A DNA stretch of 64,000 bases from Bradymonas sediminis. Its GTDB lineage: Bacteria; Myxococcota_A; Bradymonadia; Bradymonadales; Bradymonadaceae. The notes beneath the pieces were generated by a model. The model was not told where the DNA came from. It did not search any database and saw only the letters and a program-made list of their open reading frames with translations. The position numbers and the translations under genes were made by a program. The number at the start of each line of letters is the position of its first letter. Within the stretch, counting starts at the first letter, position 1. Positions 26,342 through 35,439 of the stretch are shown piece by piece. The stretch is taken from contig NZ_CP030032.1 of assembly GCF_003258315.1 (NCBI RefSeq), positions 4,323,501 through 4,387,500 of the forward strand. Direction: 5' to 3'.

Positions 26342-26719
26342 ATGAGTGATGAAAAGTTCGAGAATTTCGATGATTTCTGGGCATATTACCTCGCCCAACA
26401 CAGTGACCCGACCAACCGGCTGATGCACGCCATCGGCACCTCGGCGGCGCTGGCCACCGCGGCCTACGCGGTGTTCAAACGCAAGCCCAAACTCCTCGCC
26501 CTGGCCCCGCTGATCGGCTACGGCCCGGCCTGGATCGGCCACTTCCTCGTCGAGGGCAACCGCCCCGCCACCCTGGGCAACCCGCTGTGGTCGCTGCGCG
26601 GCGATATGAAGATGCTGCGCCTGATGCTCTCCGATGAGCTCGATGAGGAGATCCTTCGCCTCATCGCCGAGGGCAAATCGACCCCGAAGATGCTCGAATC
26701 CATGATCGCCGCCGAATAA
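26342..26719 (+). CDS. DUF962/Mpo1-like small membrane protein
   Basis: 125 residues from the ATG at 26342; AAGGA ends six bases before it, which favours it over an ATG two codons upstream. The family pattern is visible: FWAYYLAQHSDPTNRLMHAIGT, then GYGPAWIGHFLVEGNRPATLG and NPLWSLRGDMKML. Two short hydrophobic helices. The yeast homologue Mpo1 is an Fe(II)-dependent dioxygenase that alpha-oxidises 2-hydroxy fatty acids; the His residues in HAIGT and IGHF match its metal site. Function in bacteria is untested. Ends at a strong hairpin. Confidence 0.88.
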   Translation: MSDEKFENFDDFWAYYLAQHSDPTNRLMHAIGTSAALATAAYAVFKRKPKLLALAPLIGYGPAWIGHFLVEGNRPATLGNPLWSLRGDMKMLRLMLSDELDEEILRLIAEGKSTPKMLESMIAAE

Positions 26720-26759
26720 ACACTCCCGCGCCCCAAAAGGCGAGGCAGCAGACGGTGTG

Positions 26760-26792
26760 AACGCCCCCAAAACCGACGGTTTGGGGGCGTTC
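26760..26792 (+). terminator. Hairpin terminator of the DUF962 gene
   Basis: AACGCCCCCAAAACC paired with GGTTTGGGGGCGTT (one bulged base), 40 bases after the stop, followed by TT and C-rich sequence. The rest of the gap up to 27024 holds no gene that I can see. Confidence 0.6.
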
Positions 26793-27024
26793 CCGCGCGC
26801 TGGCGCCGAATTGCGTTTTGAGCCGAATCGACTATATTTAAAGGCAGGAAAACTCCACGTCACATTCGCGGCTCGATTTGAGCGGGGCCCAAGATTTGGT
26901 CTTGCATTGTCCCGTTAACTTGTGTGAAGAGGCCCACGTATTAAATCCAGCGTGGAATCGTTCGCAAAGGGCACGCTGCGCGTGACCCTGCGGCGCCCAC
27001 GCAGCTAATAGCGCAGGAGCACTG

Positions 27025-27807
27025 ATGGCCGTCGAGCAGATTAAAGACCAAGCGGAACTGCGGGATTTCCTCACCCGTGACAAACTCGCGAACGCATACC
27101 TTCTCGGTAATTTGGACCCGGCTTTCTTGCCCTTTTGCGAGTGGTACGGCTCACGCGATGCCGCCGGAAACCTCGCCAGCCTCGTGCTGCTCTACACCGG
27201 GCTGAGCCTGCCGTTGCTCTTCATGGTCGGCGGCGACCCCGACTTCAAAGAGTTCCTGGAAGGCCTCAAAGAGCATATCCCCAACCGCTTCCATTTCCAC
27301 GTGCTCGAGCCGCATATCGGCGTCGTGCAAGAGGTCTTCGGCTGCCCCGAGCCCATGCGCATGCAGCGCATGGGGCTGGAAAAAGCCGACTATAAACCCC
27401 TGGATTCCATCGAAGGCGTCGTGCGCCTTGGCCACCGGGACACCGCCGCCATCATGGCGCTCTACGCCCACTATCCCGACAATTTCTTTGCCCCCTCACA
27501 GCTCGAAACCGGCCTGTATTTTGGTGTGCGCGGCAGCGACGACCGCCTGCTGAGCATCGCCGGGGTCCACGTGGTCAGCGAAGAATACGACGTCGCCGTC
27601 ATCGGCAACCTCGTCACGCACCCGCGCGCGCGCGGCAAAGGACTGGCAACGCTTTGCACCGGCCAGCTCCTCGACGAGCTCTACCAGCGCGTCTCGCTGG
27701 TCGCGCTCAACGTCCAGGACGACAACCAGCCCGCCATCAAGATGTACTCGAATTTCGGTTTCCGCCAGAATAACATCTTTCTAGAAGGCCGAAGCGCCGA
27801 GATTTAA
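27025..27807 (+). CDS. GNAT family N-acetyltransferase (two-domain, FR47-like)
   Basis: 260 residues, ATG preceded by AGGAG. The C-terminal half has the GNAT core: VAVIGNLVTHPRARGKGLATLC (acetyl-CoA pyrophosphate loop R-x-x-G-x-G/A) and LNVQDDNQPAIKMYSNFGF, the terminal beta-bulge and helix. The N-terminal ~130 residues resemble the extra domain of FR47-like and related proteins. It should acetylate an amine of unknown identity; the substrate cannot be read from context. Monocistronic, converging with the DUF5522-like gene. Confidence 0.85.
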   Translation: MAVEQIKDQAELRDFLTRDKLANAYLLGNLDPAFLPFCEWYGSRDAAGNLASLVLLYTGLSLPLLFMVGGDPDFKEFLEGLKEHIPNRFHFHVLEPHIGVVQEVFGCPEPMRMQRMGLEKADYKPLDSIEGVVRLGHRDTAAIMALYAHYPDNFFAPSQLETGLYFGVRGSDDRLLSIAGVHVVSEEYDVAVIGNLVTHPRARGKGLATLCTGQLLDELYQRVSLVALNVQDDNQPAIKMYSNFGFRQNNIFLEGRSAEI

Positions 27808-27814
27808 CCCCCGC

Positions 27815-28042
27815 TTACTCCGGCCACGGCCACGCCGGCGCCTCCGGGCGCCCGGCCACCCACCGCTCCTCCTCCGAGTAGGGGCAGTGGCGACACGCGC
27901 TCGCGCAGCAGTCTCCCTGCGCGCGCAGATAGACCGACGTCATCACAAATAGACCCGACTCCGGGTCCATATACCCAAACTCCCCCGCCTCACACGCGCG
28001 TCGATGCATCTCGAGCGCTCTTTTTGATGGCCCCTTTTTCAT
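27815..28042 (-). CDS. Small cysteine-rich DUF5522-like protein
   Basis: 75 residues. The pattern GEFGYMDPESGLFVMTSVYL followed by GDCCASACRHCPY is that of the DUF5522 family, with a Cys-Cys-x3-Cys-x2-Cys cluster that probably binds a metal. It has a basic N-terminus and a Pro/Trp-rich end. Function unknown. The 50-base region between it and the next gene on the plus strand contains an A/C-rich run. Confidence 0.75.
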   Translation of the reverse strand: MKKGPSKRALEMHRRACEAGEFGYMDPESGLFVMTSVYLRAQGDCCASACRHCPYSEEERWVAGRPEAPAWPWPE

Positions 28043-28294
28043 GCCCCGACCTTACCTCAAATTGGGCATTTGAAAACAGAGACTTTTCCAAACCCCACCC
28101 CACCAAAAAACCAAAAACCCCAACAAAACAACACCTTAGCGCGCACTCGCCGATTTAGTTTTAAAACACACGCAACATTTCACCCCATCCTGTCGAAAAC
28201 CATAGGGGAAGGCCTCGAGGACTTCCTCACTTGCGGCGGCACGGATTGCCCCGAGTGGTTTGATTCGACACTTCAAATTTCAGGGAGCGATGAG

Positions 28295-29512
28295 ATGGGT
28301 CTATTGGATGCGATTGGAAACGCGTGTAGCGCAGTGGCCGATGTCGTCAGCGATGTCGCCGACGTCGCCGTCAGCGTGGCGACCCTCGACGTGGGCGGGG
28401 TAGCCGACGGACTCGGCAGCCTGGTGGGCAATCTGGGGGACACCTTTGAAGCCGTCACCGATTGCCTGGGCCCGCTCGGTTCGGTCGTCGACGACGCAAT
28501 CGGCGCCCTCGCCTCGGGCGGCGGGCTCGGCGGCATTCTGAACTCCGCGCTGGACTCGCTAGGGTTGCCCGATTGGATCGGCGACGTCGCCGGCGGGGTG
28601 CTCGACTTCTGCACCGGCAACTATGTCGGCGCCGTGGCCAACGGCCTCGACGCCCTCGAAGACGTCGCGAAGGCCTGCGGCGGCGACGAAATCGCCGGCT
28701 TCCTCAAAGCCGGCGCCGGGGTCACCGGCATGTTCAGCGGGGGCATCGGCGGCGACGTCGGAAAGATCGGCGAGGTGCTCGGCGGCATCTCCGGGACCAT
28801 CTCGAATGTCGAGAACGCGATGGGCGCGGCCAGCTCGCTGATGGACGGCGACCTGGTCGGCGCCGGCGGCGCGCTGCTCGAAACGTTCGGCCCGCAGCTC
28901 GGCGAGTTGGACAGCGTGCTCGGGCCGCTGAGCGAGTCGGCGACCGAGATTCTGGGGGCCGCGCGCGAACCCGCCACGGCCATCCTCGGCGCGCTTGGGG
29001 ATGCGCTCGAAGACGGCAAACTCGACTTCGATGACCTGCTCGGCCCCGCCGCTCAATTGGCCAGCGAGCACCTAAACTTCGACCCCAGCGTGCTCTTTAA
29101 GGGGCTCTCAGACGCCGCCGACAGCGCCCTGGGGCCACATATACTCAAGAACCCCGGGGCGCTGCTGGAGTCCTTCGGCGGCGCCGCCGCGAGCTTCCTC
29201 TCGCAGGCAAATAAAGCCGCCGAGATGCTCCAAGGCGGTGGGCTGCAAGTCGGCGGCATGACCCTCGAGGACTTTCCGCTCGTCGACACCCTCCTGGGCG
29301 GCGTCGTCGACGCCCTGGCCGAGCAATTTGGCCTCAGCACCGAAGATCTCGCCCGGATTCAGGACACCATTCAAATCAGCGCCGACCTCGTCAACATCGC
29401 CACCAGCGACCCCGATGGGCTGAGCATCCTCAAAGACCTGCTCGCCCAGGCCCCTGTCGCCCGCGAAAAGCTCGAGACCATCCTCCACCAGGGAGGCACG
29501 CTGCGCGCCTGA
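28295..29512 (+). CDS. Large Gly/Ala/Leu-rich amphipathic protein of unknown function
   Basis: 405 residues from the ATG at 28295, with AGGGAG upstream; the frame extends to 28070 but that part is compositionally different. The protein is made of repeating amphipathic helices and glycine loops (VADVVSDVADVAVSVATLDV, GSVVDDAIGALASGGGLGGI), with few charged residues except Asp/Glu, no signal peptide, and no long enough uninterrupted membrane helix. Two or three cysteines near the N-terminus. It is followed 49 bases later by a TPR protein resembling secretion chaperones, so it could be a chaperone-dependent secreted or membrane-inserting protein. The family is not recognised. Confidence 0.75.
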   Translation: MGLLDAIGNACSAVADVVSDVADVAVSVATLDVGGVADGLGSLVGNLGDTFEAVTDCLGPLGSVVDDAIGALASGGGLGGILNSALDSLGLPDWIGDVAGGVLDFCTGNYVGAVANGLDALEDVAKACGGDEIAGFLKAGAGVTGMFSGGIGGDVGKIGEVLGGISGTISNVENAMGAASSLMDGDLVGAGGALLETFGPQLGELDSVLGPLSESATEILGAAREPATAILGALGDALEDGKLDFDDLLGPAAQLASEHLNFDPSVLFKGLSDAADSALGPHILKNPGALLESFGGAAASFLSQANKAAEMLQGGGLQVGGMTLEDFPLVDTLLGGVVDALAEQFGLSTEDLARIQDTIQISADLVNIATSDPDGLSILKDLLAQAPVAREKLETILHQGGTLRA

Positions 29513-29561
29513 TTCGAGCCCCCGAACGCATTCATCGAAACTCCAAGCCTACGAGAAGATA

Positions 29562-30053
29562 ATGAAAGACAACAACGCTCACGAAGAGAATCAAACCGAA
29601 AACTCACTGCGACATACCCCCGACGCGGTTGTCGCCCAACTCGAAGCCGCCGCCGTTAAATTATACGGCCAAAAGAAGCTCGGCCGGGCGCGCGGCTACC
29701 TCGAGCAACTGGTCGTGATGCGCCCCGAGAACGCCAAGTATTGGGCGCTCCTGGGCGTCATCTGGCGGCGCCAAAAGCAACGCGGCGCCGCGCTCAAATG
29801 CCTCAAGCGCGCCGCCGAATTGGATCCCACTGATTTTAATACGCTGGTGAACCTCGGTGAGACGCTGGTCGAGGTGGGCCAGGTCCCCGCAGGCGTGGAG
29901 CTTCTGCGCGCGGTCTTCGACGAGGGCTTCGACCCCTCGAAGTCGCCCGAAGAACAGGACGAGATGACGATTCGAAGCGGCGCGATGCTCGAGTTTATCC
30001 AAAAATCACTGCGCGCCTATGTCGACTCCGAAAAAGACGAGGCCCAGGCATAA
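29562..30053 (+). CDS. TPR protein resembling SycD-type chaperones
   Basis: 163 residues. About three tetratricopeptide repeats between residues 25 and 125: LYGQKKLGRARGYLEQLVVM, YWALLGVIWRRQKQRGAAL, DFNTLVNLGETLVEVGQVPA. Size, the LYGQKKLGRA.YLEQLVVMRPENAKYW spacing and the three-repeat layout are like SycD/IpgC-type class II chaperones of type III secretion, which hold hydrophobic translocators. No other secretion genes are visible here, so this is a resemblance only; it could be a generic adaptor. It lies directly behind the Gly-rich gene and probably shares its transcript. Confidence 0.75.
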   Translation: MKDNNAHEENQTENSLRHTPDAVVAQLEAAAVKLYGQKKLGRARGYLEQLVVMRPENAKYWALLGVIWRRQKQRGAALKCLKRAAELDPTDFNTLVNLGETLVEVGQVPAGVELLRAVFDEGFDPSKSPEEQDEMTIRSGAMLEFIQKSLRAYVDSEKDEAQA

Positions 30054-30088
30054 CCCCAGGCCTTTAAAGACGCGTCGCCGCGGCGGAC

Positions 30089-32077
30089 TTAATCGGCCGC
30101 GGCGGCCTCTTTTTGCAGCTTCGCCCGGCTCGAGCTGAGCAACCCGGCGACCCGACGCGTCGACTTCAGGCTGGCGTCGACCTCGGCGACCAATTCGCCG
30201 CGGTCGCGCTCGCTGGCCACGTCGGTCTGCACCTGCGCCAGGACCTCCTGGATCTGGCTATAGAGCCGGTCACCGGCGCTCTCAACGAACTTCTCAAGCT
30301 TGGAACCATAGTCGTGGATCACGCGGAGCAGCTCTTCCTCCACATTCGCGCCGACCTCGGCGATGACGCGACCGCCCTCATCGCGGGCCCGCTCCTTAAG
30401 CTTGGCGTCGATCTTTCCCTTTAGGAAGAAGGCCAGAATCGGCGCGGTGAGCGTCAAAAGCCCGCCGACCAGCGCGTTGGCGAAGATCCACACCGACACC
30501 CCCAGCGTCCCGAGCGCGAAGACGCCCACGTCGTAGGCGATGGTGTCGATCTCGAGGTCGAGCTGGTCGCCCAGCCCCAACTCCTGGCGCAGCATCCCAA
30601 CCGTCTCGCGCATCGACTCGTTGGTGATCTCGATGACCTCTTCGGCCAGCGCTTCGAGCTTCTGGGCGATCTTATTGCCCTCGGCCTCCAGCCATTCCTT
30701 GAAGGAATCCTGCACCCAGGTGGCCAGATAAAGCTTGATGTCGCGCGCCTCGGCCCGCTCAATCTGCTGGGGCAGCGTGGTCTTAAATTCGTCGACGAAC
30801 GTGCGCAGGTTATGACGCGCGGTCGCCGCGATGCCGCCGATGCTCTCGTTGATATGGTCGATATTCTCGGCGATCAACTGACGCGACTGCTCCAGCTTCA
30901 ACTCCACGCGCTGAATGCGCTTCTCCAGCTCATCTTTTTCGAGCAGATAACCCTGCTTTTTGATCGCCAGGTTTTGCTCCAGCAACCCGGCGATCCGAAG
31001 CCCGCCTCCCAGCGCGCTATCGAGCAGGATCAGCGCCTTATTCTTGCGCAAAAACCCGAGCAGATACTCCCTAAATTTCGTAAACTCAGCCGGCGGCGCC
31101 GCCCCATTTTGCTGGGCTATAAGCGCTTCGCGCCCCGAAAACGCGAAGAGCTCGACCGGCCCGATCAGCGCCTTGAGTCGCTCGCGCGCGTAAGTCTCGA
31201 CCTCGCGAAGATCTTCGGCGCTCAGCGCGTCGGTCTTGCCCAACACGAAGATAATGCGGTCGCGATTGGCCTTAAGCAGTCGGTCCTTGATGAACGTCAC
31301 TTCGCTCTTCTTCAGCACCTGGGTCGCGTCGAGCACATAGAGGATAACGTCGGCCTTGGGCACATAGCCGTAGGTAATCTCGACCTTCTGGCGCGAGATG
31401 TCGTTCACCCCGGGCGTGTCGACCAGAACCAGCGAGTCGGCCAGCAGCTCGTTGGGGTATTGAATCTCGACGTACTCGGGCTCCACGCCCGAGTTCTCTT
31501 CGTGTTTGATGGCCGCGCCCATCTTGTCGTAGGCGACCGAAGTGCGCCCGCCGTCGCGCGGCGCCTGGATCTCGGCGCGCGCCTCCTCTCCGTACACAAG
31601 ATGCGTAATCACCGCCGTGGTCGGGGTGATCCCGGTGGGCAAGATCTCCTCGCCGAGCAACGCGTTGACCACCGTCGATTTGCCGTGATTGAACTCGCCG
31701 AGCACCACCACCGACATGCGCCCGTCTTTAAACGCCGGGATGCGCTCGGTGCGGACCTCGCGCGCCAATTGATTCAGCCCGCTCTCCTCCGAGATCTCGG
31801 CCAGCTCGACCAGCATATCCTCGACATGCTCCCGGCTCACCGCAAGAATCGGCGAGGTCGGTTTAGCGGGAGATTTAATGGGGGATTTGGACTCGGACTT
31901 CGGCGGCTCGTTGACCTCGGCGCCAGCTTTGGCGACTTCGGGCTTCGCCGCCTCCGGCGTCGCCACCGCCTCCGGCTCCACACGCTCACGCTCCTCGCGC
32001 GATTTACCCAGAACAATATGGGGCGTCGTGTCTTCGTGGTCGGTCTTCTTGGGTTCGTTCTCTTTGGAGTCGCTCAT
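30089..32077 (-). CDS. Bacterial dynamin-like GTPase
   Basis: 662 residues. An unusual N-terminal ~75 residues are disordered, Pro/Glu/Lys-rich. The GTPase domain follows: P-loop GEFNHGKST (127-135), switch I Thr (TPTTAVITH), DTPG (220-223), and a G4 motif of GKTD (280-283) where TKxD or NKxD is usual. Long helical stalk segments surround a hydrophobic stretch (about 520-560, VGVFALGTLGVSVWIFANALVGG and further) that should be the membrane paddle. Bacterial dynamins tubulate, fuse or seal membranes. It is the last gene before the convergent TPR gene, and the M48 protease lies just upstream on the same strand. Confidence 0.88.
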   Translation of the reverse strand: MSDSKENEPKKTDHEDTTPHIVLGKSREERERVEPEAVATPEAAKPEVAKAGAEVNEPPKSESKSPIKSPAKPTSPILAVSREHVEDMLVELAEISEESGLNQLAREVRTERIPAFKDGRMSVVVLGEFNHGKSTVVNALLGEEILPTGITPTTAVITHLVYGEEARAEIQAPRDGGRTSVAYDKMGAAIKHEENSGVEPEYVEIQYPNELLADSLVLVDTPGVNDISRQKVEITYGYVPKADVILYVLDATQVLKKSEVTFIKDRLLKANRDRIIFVLGKTDALSAEDLREVETYARERLKALIGPVELFAFSGREALIAQQNGAAPPAEFTKFREYLLGFLRKNKALILLDSALGGGLRIAGLLEQNLAIKKQGYLLEKDELEKRIQRVELKLEQSRQLIAENIDHINESIGGIAATARHNLRTFVDEFKTTLPQQIERAEARDIKLYLATWVQDSFKEWLEAEGNKIAQKLEALAEEVIEITNESMRETVGMLRQELGLGDQLDLEIDTIAYDVGVFALGTLGVSVWIFANALVGGLLTLTAPILAFFLKGKIDAKLKERARDEGGRVIAEVGANVEEELLRVIHDYGSKLEKFVESAGDRLYSQIQEVLAQVQTDVASERDRGELVAEVDASLKSTRRVAGLLSSSRAKLQKEAAAAD

Positions 32078-32140
32078 GAGTTCAATCGCCGTTTTCGGAG
32101 TTTTAAGGGCGTTATTTTAGGGTGCAACCAGCGGGTGCGC

Positions 32141-33019
32141 TCACATGACCTTGATCAACTTCTCAACTTCGCGGTCCACCTCGTCGAGGCTTCGCCCGCC
32201 TCGGTCGCCAATATAATGGCGAAAATACTCGCTCTGGGCGAAGAGCTTGGCCGCCTGAATGCGCTTGGGAAGATAGGGGTGGGTCTCGAAATATTCCTTG
32301 AAGCGGCCCACGCCGTCCTGCACGCCTTCGAGCTGGGAGAGATACTCCTCGAGGTCGAGCTCGTCGAAGAGCTTCTTGCTCCCCAGCGCAAGCCTAAGCA
32401 TCGCGTTGATGGCGGCGTCTTCGCTGCCCGCGCAGATCATCCCTGCCCGGTCACACGTGATCTCGCCGCGCCGGCTCCACGCGTTCAACGCCACCGTCGC
32501 CGGCACCACCGCGTATTTGACCATGCTGATGGCGCCGTTGCGCAGAAACTCGGCCGCCGTGCGGTAAACAACATGATTATTCTGAATATGCCCGCACTCG
32601 TGGCCGATCACGAACTTCAACTCCTCGTCCTCAAAGCGGTCGATCAGCGAAGAGGTGATGACGATAAACGACTCCTCATCGGTGCCGTAGGTGCCCGCGT
32701 TGATATTCGGATTTTGCGAGACATAGACCGTGGGGACCGGGATGCTCAGCGTCTCGGAGCACTCCACCACCGTGTCGTAGAGCGCGGGGAATTGGCGCGG
32801 GCTGATGCGCACGCTGCTGCCGAGGAGTTCGTTTTTTTGGAAGGATTTCCAAAAGCGCACCGATGAGCGCGCCACCAGGCTCACCGGCCGGGCGCGCTGG
32901 AGTTGGCGCAGCACGCGGATATCGCCGGCGAAGGCATATTCGCCAAAACCCGTCTTCTCCTCGCGCCCGCTGCGCGGGCTTTTCTTCTGATCGACATATT
33001 TGAGAAAATCGAAATCCAT
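32141..33019 (-). CDS. M48-family zinc metalloprotease (HtpX/Ste24-like), apparently soluble
   Basis: 292 residues from the ATG at 33019, which has GGAG upstream; earlier in-frame codons extend into the promoter region. The zinc motif HECGHIQNNH (HExxH) is present, with the downstream Glu in GEITCDRAGMIC providing the third ligand. There is only weak hydrophobicity around ISMVKYAVVPATVAL, so it may be loosely membrane associated, unlike classical HtpX with four helices. Family members degrade or process membrane proteins under stress. The neighbouring dynamin-like gene on the same strand, 63 bases downstream, suggests a shared envelope role, by inference. Confidence 0.88.
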   Translation of the reverse strand: MDFDFLKYVDQKKSPRSGREEKTGFGEYAFAGDIRVLRQLQRARPVSLVARSSVRFWKSFQKNELLGSSVRISPRQFPALYDTVVECSETLSIPVPTVYVSQNPNINAGTYGTDEESFIVITSSLIDRFEDEELKFVIGHECGHIQNNHVVYRTAAEFLRNGAISMVKYAVVPATVALNAWSRRGEITCDRAGMICAGSEDAAINAMLRLALGSKKLFDELDLEEYLSQLEGVQDGVGRFKEYFETHPYLPKRIQAAKLFAQSEYFRHYIGDRGGRSLDEVDREVEKLIKVM

Positions 33020-33154
33020 GCCCGCTCCAGCCAAAGAATATTCTATTCGGGACGCTATAATTATCCGGAAGCTAGTCACGGATTCAAATTTGAACACGCG
33101 ATCGCCCCCCGGATATTGGATATCGAGGCCGCTGGCCCCAACGCTGCGCCGAAC

Positions 33155-33544
33155 TTATTTCGAGACGATCTCGTAGAACTGCGTCGAACTTCCGCCGGCC
33201 TCGGTCGCCTCAAGGCTCACCACGAAATCGCCCTTGCAGGACATCGGCGCCTCGGAGGCGGGCGGACTCCAGGTGAAGATGAGGTCCGCGTCGGGGTCCT
33301 CCAGCGTGATCAGCACCGAGTTGATGCTCCCCTTCACCGAGAGCAACTCACGATTCGGGTCGCTGACCTGGACCTGGACTCGCTCGACGATCAACCCCTC
33401 ATCGCTGCTCGAAGACTGGGCACACACGATCTGCAGGTCCGAGAATTCCGGGGTCTCAATGGGCTCGTCGCCACACGCGCTCAACGCCAGCAGCGCCGCG
33501 CAAAGGGAGGTCAAGATAGTAGCATTCAATTTATTAATTGGCAT
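33155..33544 (-). CDS. Small predicted lipoprotein
   Basis: 129 residues with a signal peptide and lipobox LALSACGD (Cys24). The mature part is beta-rich, with DLQIVCAQSSSSDEGL and a pair of cysteines (Cys42 and one in PMSCKGDF) that may form a disulfide. No recognised family. It is followed on the same strand by the M48 gene with a 135-base gap. It may be an envelope protein of unknown role. Confidence 0.7.
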   Translation of the reverse strand: MPINKLNATILTSLCAALLALSACGDEPIETPEFSDLQIVCAQSSSSDEGLIVERVQVQVSDPNRELLSVKGSINSVLITLEDPDADLIFTWSPPASEAPMSCKGDFVVSLEATEAGGSSTQFYEIVSK

Positions 33545-33639
33545 CGTCTATTGCATCCTAAACTTTAGATTCAAAAAGCATCTTCGATAAATTTCGCCCG
33601 CGCGCGCAAAGCCACGCGCGCCTGAGTCAAACACCCAGA

Positions 33640-35274
33640 TCAGTCGAGCAATTCCAGCGCGCCCTGCAGCGTCTTCTTCGGGTCCGTCTCGCGGATGGCC
33701 GATTGCAGGCGGATGCGGTCGACGGTCGACAGCGGGTCGAGATCGGCGCGCATAATCGCGTCGGTCAGCCGCTCCAGCGCGCCGAGGCGCTCGCGCAATT
33801 GCTCCACGCGCTCGGCCTGCAACTCGGACGCCCCAGCCGGCGGCGCCTCGGCCGCCTGCGCCTCCAATTCGGCGACGCGCGCCTGGGCCGCGGCGAGGTC
33901 CGCTTGAAGCCGCTCGACCATCTCGGGGTCGCCCTCTTTGCTGCGACGACGCTCCAATTGCACGCGCTGCTTCAGCCCCTGCACCTCGGCGCGCAGGTCC
34001 TCGCAGAGCTGCTCAGCCTGCGCCAGGTCGGCACGAACCCCCTCCAGTTCCTGGCGCGCAGGTTCGGCCACGGCCAGCGCCTGCTCAGCCTCTTCGAGCG
34101 CCTGCTTCGCCTGGGCAAGCTCTTCCTGCGTGCTCGCGTAGACCTTTCGAAGCGCGGCGTTGACGTCGCGCTGGGCGTCGAATTCCAGGCGAAGATCGGC
34201 GTTTCGCCGCTCATATTCGCTGAGCAATCGCTTGCCCTTCTCGAGCTCTTCTTGCAGCGAGTCCGCGTCGACCTCGGGCATATTCGCGACCTGCGCGCGC
34301 AGGCGATCGACCTGGGTTTCCAGCGCCGCGACCTGCGTGTCGCGCGCGCCCAATTCACCCTTCACTCGCCCGACGGCATCGCTGAGTTCGGCCTTCTCGG
34401 CCTGCGCCGCGTCCAACTGCGACTGCAGCGCATCGACGCGCGCCTGCACTGCCTCCAACTCGGCCGGGTCCGCGCCGCTGGCCTGCGCGCGCTGCTGCTC
34501 AAGCTCCGCGCTCTTGGCGTCGAGCGCCTCGAGCAGGCCCACATTCTCCTCCTGAAGCTCGGCCAACTGCTGCTTGGCCGCCTCGACTTCGGACTGGGCA
34601 AGCTGGGTGCTCTGCTCAAACCGGCGGTTAAGCTCGTCGAGCTGCGACTGCAGATCGGTGATCTCGAAGGTCTGGCGCGAGGCGAGGTCCTCGATGGACT
34701 GCTTCTCCTGGCGCAGGCGCGCGAGCTCATCGTCGGCGTCGAACCCCTGGGAAATCCGCGCCGGCTGCGGGCTCAGATGCTGCTGCTGCTGCACAGGCGC
34801 CTGGGCAATCTCGACCGCGCTTAGCTCGTCGAGGCCCATCTCGCTGAAATCAACGCCCGCCTCCATGGGGGCGTTGGCCGTCTGGCGCGCCGCGCCCACG
34901 CCAACCGGCTGGCCGCCCACCTGCGGCGCGCTCATCTGGCCGCCGACCGTCGGGTCGTCAGCGGGCAGATCGCTGAGCGTAAAGTGGACGATAAAATCGC
35001 CGCACCAGATCTCATCGCCGTCCTCGAGGCGCTCATGGCTGATCTCGAAGCGCTGGTCATCCTCGATCAACCAGGTGCCGTTGGAGCTGTTGAGGTCGGT
35101 GACCTCAAAGGTGCCCTCGACATAGCTAAACTCGGCATGGCGCCGCGACACCGACTGACGACTGGTGCGAATCGAACAGTCCGACGCGCGCCCAAGTCTC
35201 ACCATCGGTTGATCGGGGCCCAGATAGACCGAGCGCTCCTGATTTGACGAATCTGTATAGATTAATCTGGCCAC
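33640..35274 (-). CDS. FHA-domain protein with long coiled coil
   Basis: 544 residues starting with GTG at 35274; AGGAG eight bases earlier decides this over other GTG and TTG codons nearby. The N-terminal forkhead-associated domain (residues about 20-95) has the phosphothreonine-binding landmarks VRLGRASDCSI, SRRHAEF and NSSNGTWLI. A Gln/Pro-rich linker leads into about 330 residues of heptad-rich coiled coil (Gln/Glu/Ala/Leu). It probably reads out phosphorylation by Hanks-type kinases such as the one encoded at 10.4-11.6 kb and scaffolds partners. No membrane segment. Confidence 0.88.
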   Translation of the reverse strand: MARLIYTDSSNQERSVYLGPDQPMVRLGRASDCSIRTSRQSVSRRHAEFSYVEGTFEVTDLNSSNGTWLIEDDQRFEISHERLEDGDEIWCGDFIVHFTLSDLPADDPTVGGQMSAPQVGGQPVGVGAARQTANAPMEAGVDFSEMGLDELSAVEIAQAPVQQQQHLSPQPARISQGFDADDELARLRQEKQSIEDLASRQTFEITDLQSQLDELNRRFEQSTQLAQSEVEAAKQQLAELQEENVGLLEALDAKSAELEQQRAQASGADPAELEAVQARVDALQSQLDAAQAEKAELSDAVGRVKGELGARDTQVAALETQVDRLRAQVANMPEVDADSLQEELEKGKRLLSEYERRNADLRLEFDAQRDVNAALRKVYASTQEELAQAKQALEEAEQALAVAEPARQELEGVRADLAQAEQLCEDLRAEVQGLKQRVQLERRRSKEGDPEMVERLQADLAAAQARVAELEAQAAEAPPAGASELQAERVEQLRERLGALERLTDAIMRADLDPLSTVDRIRLQSAIRETDPKKTLQGALELLD

Positions 35275-35439
35275 AGACACGGCTCCTGAAACATTCGACA
35301 AAATAACTCAACTTACCTGCGGGCATACTAGCCCCGTTGAGACCAAAAGGTCAATTTAGGCAAGCGCGCGCCGATCGGCCGCCCGGCGACTCGCCGCCGG
35401 GCACCGCGTGTCTATTATCTTAAGGGGACTCGCGGGCGG

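Noticed and set aside
30812-32866. 684-codon plus-strand frame across the dynamin and M48 genes
   Set aside because: It runs antisense through two well-supported genes and shows no domains.
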